Source: Hepatocystis sp. ex Piliocolobus tephrosceles
Taxonomy: Eukaryota; Apicomplexa; Aconoidasida; Haemosporida; Plasmodiidae
Assembly: GCA_902459845.2 (NCBI GenBank)
Contig: CABPSV020000488.1
Coordinates: 844-15,333, forward strand
Direction of reading: 5' to 3'
DNA: 14,490 bases
A program made the position numbers and the translations under genes. Of the stretch, positions 8,541 through 14,490 are shown one piece after another. Within the stretch, counting starts at the first letter, position 1. The number at the start of each line of letters is the position of its first letter. The notes beneath the pieces were generated by a model. The model made no database searches, was not told where the DNA came from, and worked only from the letters and a program-made list of their open reading frames with translations.

Positions 8541-8663
8541 TCTACCTTATGCATATAACTGCGTTTTTTGCGCTTTTTAACATTTTAATAATCCTTTAAC
8601 AGTTTGTAACAACTTTATTAGTTTGCTCATTACTTTGCTCACTATTTTGGTAATTATATTTCA

Positions 8664-8715
8664 CTTATCATTATTATTATCATTATTATTATCATTATTA
8701 TTATCATTATTATTA

Positions 8716-8751
<36 letters not shown>
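8664..8751. repeat. TCATTATTATTA minisatellite
   Basis: About five 12-bp units of TCATTATTATTA pass into a pure TTA trinucleotide run. It is non-coding by context. Confidence 0.9.
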
Positions 8752-8752
<1 letters not shown>

Positions 8753-9229
8753 TTTTTTTTTTTATTGTTTTCTAATTTTTATATTTCGTACATTTTTTAC
8801 GCCTTTTTAAACTAATAAAGCCTACTTTTTTTTTTTTCTCCTAGCTTTTATCCATTGATATGTATGTATATATATTAATGATGATGTTATTTATGTACAT
8901 TTTTTTTGATATTTTACAAAAAATTATGTTCAATTATTTTATCTCATGTTTAGTCATAATATATACTTATATACTTATACACATATATACACTATTGTTA
9001 ACATTATTATTAATATTATTATTATTTTCTATAATGATAAAAAAACATATCTTTGAAATTTTTTATTTAAAGAAACACGAACATTTATAATAGAAAGTTT
9101 TTTTTTTTTTTTTTTTTTTTTTGTTTTTACTTCTTTTGTTACACATAATAAATTTAAATGAAAATGTGCAGTTGTTAAACGAGCAACATAAAATTATGAA
9201 CTTAAAAAAAAAAAAAAAAAAAATATATA
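8752..9229. other. AT-rich spacer, no gene seen
   Basis: Homopolymer-rich DNA with poly(T) at about 9100-9122 and poly(A) at about 9204-9222. Short frames here are Leu/Ile/Tyr-rich AT-driven readings, not supported as genes. Confidence 0.6.
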
Positions 9230-9293
9230 ATGGGAGGAACAAAAAAAAGTAGTATAACATCTGTTTTTTTGGGTAGTTGAACACATAAGAAGA

Positions 9294-9503
9294 ATGAGTA
9301 TAAATTATATTAATTCGATTTTGTTAAGTAAAATAAAATTACCAATAATATTTATATCATTAAAAGCTATATGTGGTTTATGTAATGATGAAAATTATGT
9401 TAACTATTCTTATTTTTGCTATATTAAAAAAAAAAAAAAAAAACACGTGTTTTGTATGAGCGTACGTTTATACATTAGTATATGTAATAGTATTTTGCTA
9501 TAA
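9294..9503 (+). other. Small ORF / possible 5' exon for the methyltransferase
   Basis: A 69-codon frame starting MSINYINSILLSKIKLPIIF, hydrophobic in its first 30 residues and then degenerating through a poly-Lys run. As a stand-alone gene it is weak. A GTAAAA donor at 9328 would end an 11-codon exon in phase 1. Its last base would join the acceptor at 10787/10788 to read K-LICDTTDETMYY in frame. A rival exon starts at ATG 9230 (MGGTKKSS) with a GTAGTT donor at 9273, also phase 1. Either intron would be about 1.5 kb, long for this genus. I cannot choose between them. Confidence 0.25.
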
Positions 9504-9980
9504 GTTGTTAAATGTGAACTTTTTTTTTTTTTTTTTTTTTTTTTTATGCTTCGATATTTTACTAATTTATATATACATTTCACTAGCCTTATATTTTGAT
9601 ATGTAAAAAAAAAAATAAATAAATACATAAGATGAAAATAAAAAAAATAGGAGTCATAATAAAAATTATTTTAACACTTTTTTATATATTTAAATACATA
9701 TTTATATCTACATTTATAAGCATTTTTTTTTTAAGATATAGTATACAACATTTTAGAAAAGAGGTATCAGACATTTTGGGAATAATCACTCATATATAGA
9801 TATGTAGTGTTTTATTAGGTGTTTTTATTTTTTTTTTTTTTTATGATTTTGTTGTATGGAAATAAATTGGCTATAATCATGATTTTTTTTTTTTTACTAA
9901 TTATGTAAATTGAAGCAACTGATGTATAAATGCAATTTTCATAACATTGGTATATATATATATATATATTTTTTTTTTTT
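9504..9980. other. AT-rich spacer, no gene seen
   Basis: Contains poly(T) at about 9521-9545 and a (TA)n run at about 9951-9969. A slightly GC-richer patch at about 9760-9795 has no recognised motif. Confidence 0.6.
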
Positions 9981-10100
9981 AATCACCTTTTTTTTGATCA
10001 CCCTTTTATAATCACCTTTTTATAATCACCTTTTTATAATCACCTTTTTATAATCACCTTTTTATAATCACCTTTTTATAATCACCTTTTTTTTTTTTTT
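9981..10100. repeat. 14-bp minisatellite, ATAATCACCTTTTT
   Basis: About eight units; six are at exact 14-bp spacing, with ATCACC starting at 10011, 10025, 10039, 10053, 10067 and 10081. The first two units are degenerate. A second, unrelated 14-bp array follows immediately. Confidence 0.95.
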
Positions 10101-10102
10101 GC

Positions 10103-10232
10103 GTAAGTATTTTTTTGTAAGTATTTTTTTGTAAGTATTTTTTTGTAAGTATTTTTTTGTAAGTATTTTTTTGTAAGTATTTTTTTGTAAGTATTTTTTT
10201 TAAGTATTTTTTTGAAAGTATTTTTTTTTAAC
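10103..10232 (+). repeat. 14-bp minisatellite of 5' splice-site consensus, GTAAGTATTTTTTT
   Basis: Seven units carry perfect GTAAGTAT, starting at 10103, 10117, 10131, 10145, 10159, 10173 and 10187, followed by two degenerate units (TAAGTAT, GAAAGTAT). On the plus strand, the sense of the downstream methyltransferase, each unit is an ideal splice-donor core followed by a T tract. It lies in the methyltransferase upstream region, or inside a long first intron if the 5' exon is near 9230-9330. Confidence 0.95.
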
Positions 10233-10284
10233 TATAAATACGTAATTAATTTTTTAACGTCCGTTTATTTACAAAGATGTAAAT

Positions 10285-10335
10285 TACCTTTGTGTTTAAT
10301 TTTGTGTTTAATTTTGTGTTTAATTTTGTAATTAA
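10285..10335. repeat. 12-bp repeat, TTTTGTGTTTAA
   Basis: About 3.5 units of TTTTGTGTTTAA, the last degenerate. Between here and 10787 the DNA is AT-rich, with poly(T) near 10598-10614 and 10660-10670. I find no supported exon there. Confidence 0.85.
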
Positions 10336-10816
10336 TTTAATATGTAAATAAGTGCGTAAATTGTTACGTAAATTATCACATTGTTGTTTATGTATTGATT
10401 TCTATCTTTATAATTGTATGTTCATATGTTCATATGTTTATATATTTATAAGGTTTCACTTTTATATACAGTCATATATTCATAAGTTTACATACATTCG
10501 TTATACACTTTTTTTTAATCATTTTTTTATTTTTTTTTGAACATTATTTTGTTATCTTTATGAAAATTTATGTTGCTCCAACTACAACCCCAAAATTTTT
10601 TTTTTTTTTTTTTTCCTATGTCATCACTATATTTATGTTTTTTTATTTTATTTTATTTTTTTTTTTTTTTGTTGTCTTACAATTGACTTACCTTATTTAT
10701 AAACTATAAACCATTTAAATCAATAAACAAAACGTTTTGTTTAAACTCACAAATTTTACATTCGCTAATTATTTTATTTTTTTAAAGAATTAATATGTGA
10801 TACTACTGATGAAACT

Positions 10817-11719
10817 ATGTATTACTTAAAAAAATATGAGCATAAAGTTTGGACAGAAACGTTAAGATTTTTGGGCTTTACAATTAAATGGGGAATTCAT
10901 GAAAATGGGTATTGGTTAACAAACTTGAACTACTCATTTGATTATATGTTATCAAATCTAATCATAAAATATTTTAAGGAAAAGAGTAAACTCAAAAATT
11001 GTTCATATGTATATTATGTATATATATATATATATGTATATGGACGTATTTTTTAATGTTTATTTTTTTTTTTTTTTTGTTTATATGACATTAAGCAACT
11101 TATTATATGTTACTGTTTTTGTATACATGAATATAAGTTTTACATGTACATATATTTATATATTTTCATTTTTACAGAAGTAAAATCAGTTTTAGATGTT
11201 GGGTGCGGGTATGGTTATTATGTAAACGAATTAAATTTTCATAAAATAAAGTCATTAGGAATAGATGGTAATTCCAAGCTTGTAAATTCTTTGAAAAATG
11301 GTAGGTAATTTTTTTTTTTTTTTTTTTTTTTTTGCTATACATTTGATAGTTTATACACCTAAACCAATGGAATTTATTACATATGTATTTATGGTTAGGT
11401 GTATAGACTAATTTAATACCTTGGTTTATTTATATTTTATGTATATTTGTTCATTTGTAGAAAACATATATAGTTTTGATGCCACTAACGAATATTTTAT
11501 ATCGAATATCCTAAGTATAATAAACAATGAGAACAAAAAGATCGTTACAAATAAAACGAATCACTTAGAAGATAATAAAACTCATAAAAAAAATACAAAT
11601 ATTGCTAAAAACAGCTTATATTTTGATTATGTGTTATGTTTGAACGTTGGTGAATATATTCCGAAGGTTAGAAAAGAAAAAATAAAATAAACGAGCAAAT
11701 TATGTAACTGCACGTGTGA

Positions 11720-11758
<39 letters not shown>

Positions 11759-12136
11759 AATACATCAGCTAGAAAAAAAAAGGAAAAAAAAAAATATGAC
11801 AAATAAAAATTAACATATAAAAATTAACAAATAAAGAATAAGCAAACGCGTGGAAATTTTGCATTTCTTTTTATCTTTTTTTTTATGTAGAAAAAGGAAG
11901 AAATATTTCTTAAAAATTTGGACAGGTTAAATAACAAAGGAATAATAATTTCATGGGACGTACCGGACAGTTTTAATATAGGAACAATTAATGAAAAAAG
12001 CAACGAAGAAATGTTAGACATTTTTACAAACAATTATAATTATACTTATAATGAAAAACATAGTAAACTATTTCGAGAAAGTTGTAGTAACAATATTTTT
12101 AAGAATTGCACATATATTTTTGAAAAAAAAAAATGA
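10817..12136 (+). CDS. Class I SAM-dependent methyltransferase, four visible exons
   Basis: Exons 10817-10985, 11178-11300, 11461-11666 and 11891-12136 join in phase, with GT-AG introns of 192, 160 and 224 bp, giving 247 residues and a TGA stop. The Rossmann SAM-binding fold is clear: motif I VLDVGCGYG at 61-69, acidic end of strand 2 at LGID86, SFDAT around D104, FDYVLCLNVGEYIP at 152-165, and GIIISWDVP at 183-190. WGIHENGYWLTN at 25-36 precedes the fold. An Asn/Lys-rich insert fills about 118-147. The 'VGEYIP...NKGIIISW...G..NEKSNEE' order matches small cytosolic Methyltransf_23-like enzymes. The substrate is unknown. The reading frame stays open upstream to an AG acceptor at 10786-10787 (ELICDTTDET before M1), and two out-of-frame ATGs lie just 5' of M1. 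A further upstream exon is therefore likely and the true N-terminus longer. No signal peptide is visible in this part. Confidence 0.85.
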
Positions 12137-12450
12137 TTTATTTTATTTTTATAATTTGAATTTTTTTTTTTTTTTTATATAATATATTGTTTTTTAAATA
12201 TAAGTTTTTTTTCCCATTATTATCAATACTAGAATATTATTATTGCTACTTTTACAACATCCAGCTTTATTATTATGTCTAATGTTTATGGTATTTTTTT
12301 TTTTTTTTGCTATTATCAAATTTATTATAACTTTTATTATTACCGATTTTACAACATTTTCTTTTTTTTTATTTTTGAAAATTTACTTAGCTAGCTAGTT
12401 ATAAACCGTTTTATTAACATAAGCAAGACATAGCTCTTATTGTAAATAGG
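12137..12450. other. Downstream spacer of the methyltransferase
   Basis: Probable 3' UTR and spacer with poly(T) at about 12159-12176 and 12294-12308. From about 12385 composition becomes less AT-rich (GCTAGCTAG, CCGTTTTATTAAC), leading into the hairpin that follows. A minus-strand open frame without a Met spans about 12196-12382 and is not called. Confidence 0.6.
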
Positions 12451-12481
12451 GCTAAGTTAGCAACTGACTTGCTAAAATGGC
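12451..12481 (+). promoter_or_regulatory. Hairpin spanning an ATG
   Basis: A perfect 7-bp stem, TTAGCAA (12457-12463) and TTGCTAA (12469-12475), closes a 5-nt loop, CTGAC. Beyond a 2x2 internal loop, GCTA (12451-12454) can pair with TGGC (12478-12481) with one wobble. The ATG at 12477 lies in the outer stem. It could be part of a structured RNA or sequester this start; no function is shown. Confidence 0.4.
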
Positions 12482-12503
12482 TAAAACACTCAAATCAAGT
12501 TGG

Positions 12504-12572
<69 letters not shown>

Positions 12573-12671
12573 AAATATTTAAAAAAAAAAAAAAAAAAAA
12601 TATTACCTTTTTTATGTAAAAAAAAAAAAAAAAAAAAATGTATATATTATATATATATATACATATATTAA
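12477..12671 (+). pseudogene. LLP/LLPH-like N-terminus running into poly-Lys; exon or decayed gene
   Basis: The ATG sits in a favourable AAAATGG context and opens MAKTLKSSWKKK. The first 12 residues resemble the conserved start of the LLP homolog family (MAKSLRSKWKRK in the human protein), small basic nucleolar/chromatin-associated proteins. The codons up to TGG at 12501-12503 are not AT-driven. A 67-nt poly(A) then follows, giving 22 lysines and then AT-repeat nonsense to about 12671. No family body is visible downstream. It may be a first exon whose intron boundary lies in the A-rich run, a degraded copy, or chance. A 12-residue match is weak evidence. Confidence 0.3.
12504..12570. repeat. 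67-nt poly(A)
   Basis: An uninterrupted A run, followed after TAAAATATTT by further A runs at about 12581-12600 and 12618-12638. The true length is uncertain because of sequencing slippage. Confidence 0.9.
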
Positions 12672-13081
12672 CAGTACTGAAAATTTTGTTTTGCCTTTCT
12701 TAGAGATTTAAAAACGTTTGTTACAATTACTAATGTTTACAATTATATAAAAATATATATAGATACGTTTGTGCGACACTAGTACATTTATAAATCAGTG
12801 CAAATAAATAAACATAACTCGAGCACAACTTTCAATTTTAATTTTTTTTCTGTTAACACGTTTTTGTTTTATTACAAAAAAGCATTTTTATAAGTAACAT
12901 AACAATTAAGAAATCTTTTTTTTTTTTTTTTTTTTTTTTTTTCAGTTATATATGTATCTATAGACATTTTAATATATATCCAATTTTGAAAATAATATGA
13001 TTTATAATAAACAAAACAAAAAGCATAACATATTGTAACAACACATACATGTCAACATATATACATATATTGATTATGCAT

Positions 13082-13112
<31 letters not shown>

Positions 13113-13367
13113 GCTTATGTAAGTTTTTTTTATGGCTTGTTGTGTTTAAGTGAAAAATAAGATGAACAAGTTAATTAAAATTTACCAAAAACAAAACTGG
13201 GGAAATAATAATGAAATATAGGTTGTTTTAATATATATTAAATTAATTGAGGATAAGTATCATTTTGGTAGAAAGAGAAGATAATTTTTTTTATTCAGTA
13301 AAAGAGTTAAACTCTACTTTGAAAAAAAAGCATAATAAAAAAATTAAATTATATGTGAGACAGTAAA

Positions 13368-13409
<42 letters not shown>

Positions 13410-13434
13410 CATTTTAAGTGTTAATATAATAAAA
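12672..13434. other. Spacer with cryptic exon-like pieces
   Basis: Mostly AT-rich, with poly(T) at about 12917-12942, (TA)n at about 13087-13112 and poly(A) at 13369-13406. Three pieces look exon-like: a strong acceptor CCTTTCTTAG at 12692-12701; a short frame from ATG 13162 (MNKLIKIYQKQNWGNNNEI, then TAG); and an acceptor TTTTATTCAG ending at 13298 followed by 21 open codons (KELNSTLKKKHNKKIKLYV to TAA at 13366). They do not assemble into one frame by eye. Confidence 0.3.
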
Positions 13435-13473
13435 ATGTTTTTTGTTTATGTTACTTTTATGGTAACAAAATGA
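13435..13473 (+). promoter_or_regulatory. 12-codon uORF overlapping the next start as ATGA
   Basis: An ATG at 13435 opens a 12-codon frame (MFFVYVTFMVTK) whose TGA at 13471-13473 overlaps the ATG at 13470-13472 of the following gene. The ATGA arrangement is a classical stop-start overlap and could couple or dampen translation. A transcript covering 13435 is assumed, not shown. Confidence 0.4.
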
Positions 13474-14186
13474 AAAATTTAAAAGTAGCTAAAATTGATA
13501 AAAAATGTTCGATAAGTGCTAATAAAAACAAAAAAAATATAAACAATAAAACATATCAAAATAAAAAAAATGTTAATAAAAGATCCAAAGATGGTTGCTC
13601 AAATAAAGGAAATAGTACGAAAAGTGGTAGTAGCACGAAAAGTAGAAGTAGCATGAAAAGTGGAAGTAGCACGAAAAGTAGAAGTAGCATGAAAAGTGGA
13701 AGTAGCATGAAAAGTAGAAGTAGCATGAAAAGTGGAAGTAGCATGAAAAGTAGAAGTAGCATGAAAAGTGGAAGTAAAAGTAAAAATGGAAGTAGAAGTA
13801 AAAGTAAAAGTAAAAGTAGATGCAAAAATGGAAGTAGAACGAAAAATGGTGGTGGTGTAAAAAATAGCAGTCACTTAAAAAATGATATTCACAAAGTAAG
13901 TAGTTGTTACGAGCGAAACAAAAAAATAAATGAAAAGATGGGAACAGATGAAAAGTATATGTTGAATTTCTTAAAACAAAATGGAATAGTAATAGAGAAT
14001 AATAAATATATACTTAATTATAGAGATAAATTAAATAATATACATAAGTATGTTTTTCCTATTTATAAATATGGTGATGATATAGTAGCAAAAAATAAAG
14101 CTGTTTTATTAAAACTACATATGCACATATGTGTCTACTGTCAAATGGGGATTTTATGTAATTATGTGGAAAATTATATGTTATAG
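13470..14186 (+). CDS. Basic Lys/Ser-repeat protein of unknown function
   Basis: A 238-residue frame that I do not recognise. Residues 1-47 are basic and Asn/Lys-rich. Residues 48-101 are a tandem SSMKSG/SSMKSR array, followed by K/R/S/N/G-rich sequence to about 135. Residues 150-215 (KYMLNFLKQNGIVIENNKYILNYRD, IHKYVFPIYKYGDDIVAKNKAVLLKL) look like a small folded mixed alpha/beta segment. The tail ICVYCQMGILCNYVENYML could be intron read-through, since GTAATT and GTATGT donor-like sites lie near 14158 and 14048. No signal peptide or membrane span is seen. The high basic charge suggests nucleic-acid or ribosome association, which is inference only. The start follows a 12-codon uORF. A continuation in further exons beyond the window cannot be excluded. 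Confidence 0.65.
   Translation: MKNLKVAKIDKKCSISANKNKKNINNKTYQNKKNVNKRSKDGCSNKGNSTKSGSSTKSRSSMKSGSSTKSRSSMKSGSSMKSRSSMKSGSSMKSRSSMKSGSKSKNGSRSKSKSKSRCKNGSRTKNGGGVKNSSHLKNDIHKVSSCYERNKKINEKMGTDEKYMLNFLKQNGIVIENNKYILNYRDKLNNIHKYVFPIYKYGDDIVAKNKAVLLKLHMHICVYCQMGILCNYVENYML
13611..13772 (+). repeat. 18-bp coding repeat alternating Gly/Arg
   Basis: About nine 18-nt units encode SSMKSG and SSMKSR in strict alternation (GGA versus AGA), so the true period is 36 nt. A few 5' units have ACG (Thr) in place of ATG (Met). Confidence 0.9.
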
Positions 14187-14304
14187 GTATATTTTAAGGC
14201 TTGTTTAAATTATAACATTTTAAAAAAGGTTATTTGCTTTAAAAATCGCTTATTCAAATAATAATTTATTTTGATAGTGAGTTATTTATTTATGCACTTA
14301 TTTG

Positions 14305-14490
14305 CATATTTATTTAATTACATATTTATTTAATTACATATTTATTTAATTACATATTTATTTAATTACATATTTATTTATTTACATATTTATTTATTTA
14401 CATATTTATTTATTTACATATTTATTTAATTACATATTTATTTATTTACATATTTATTTATTTACATATTTATTTATTTACATATTTATT
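14305..14490. repeat. 16-bp satellite running off the window
   Basis: About 11.6 tandem units of CATATTTATTTAATTA, with some units reading TTATTTA. It starts about 120 bp after the stop of the preceding gene and continues past the window edge. No coding potential. Confidence 0.95.

Noticed and set aside
9981..10232. CRISPR-like regular repeats
   Set aside because: Units of 14 bp abut directly without unique spacers, and the genome is eukaryotic; these are minisatellites.
10352..10540. Plus-strand frame MRKLLRKLSH... between the minisatellites and the methyltransferase
   Set aside because: It begins at GTG, not ATG, and is composed of repeated TTCATATG-like and T-rich sequence; no good donor joins it to the exon at 10788.
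12196..12382. Minus-strand open frame of about 62 codons (ends ...NKAGCCKSSNNNILVLIIMGKKTYI)
   Set aside because: It has no initiator Met before the Lys run and no clear acceptor at its 5' edge, and much of it comes from ATT/AAT triplets. Kept only as a low-value possibility.
12385..12503. tRNA or box C/D snoRNA in the GC-richer island
   Set aside because: No T-loop GTTC-type motif with flanking stems and no convincing RTGATGA/CTGA pair was found. A CTGA occurs only in the hairpin loop. An H/ACA-type reading is possible but too weak to call.
1..14490. Centromere or subtelomeric element
   Set aside because: AT content is high, but housekeeping genes fill the window. There is no continuous multi-kb, near-pure AT block and no telomeric or variant-antigen sequence.

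Overview
The window is nuclear DNA of a malaria parasite (genus Plasmodium). It is extremely AT-rich, with long poly(A)/poly(T) and (TA)n runs between genes. Proteins carry Asn/Lys/Asp-rich low-complexity inserts, and one gene has three short GT-AG introns. The recognisable genes are ordinary eukaryotic housekeeping families. The species cannot be fixed from the sequence alone; the composition argues against the GC-richer P. vivax-like genomes.

Layout. (1) 249-5219 (+): a 1,656-residue protein best read as a GCFC-domain (PAXBP1/GCF-like) nuclear protein, bloated by at least eight in-frame tandem repeats. (2) 5220-6608: a convergent gene-poor spacer with homopolymers and one GC-richer island near 5972-6130. 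(3) 6609-7898 (-): TOM40, the beta-barrel channel of the mitochondrial outer-membrane import complex, with an Asn-rich tract near its N-terminus. (4) 7899-10787: a long divergent upstream region holding several minisatellites. One array puts TATAAAAG-type motifs in tandem upstream of tom40; another repeats a perfect 5' splice-site consensus (GTAAGTAT). (5) 10788/10817-12136 (+): a class I SAM-dependent methyltransferase in four visible exons, with its 5' end unresolved. (6) 12137-13469: a spacer with a GC-richer island, a hairpin and a short start resembling the LLP/LLPH family that runs at once into a 67-nt poly(A). (7) 13470-14186 (+): a basic Lys/Ser-rich protein of unknown function with an alternating 6-residue repeat. 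(8) 14305-14490: a 16-bp satellite continuing past the window edge.

The genes are not an operon and show no shared pathway: RNA/nuclear function (GCFC), mitochondrial import (TOM40), methyl transfer, and unknown. I found no mobile element, CRISPR array, tRNA or rRNA. I do not see a convincing undescribed multi-gene system. The most unusual signals are the tandem TATA-like and tandem splice-donor-like minisatellites, and the orphan LLP-like start.
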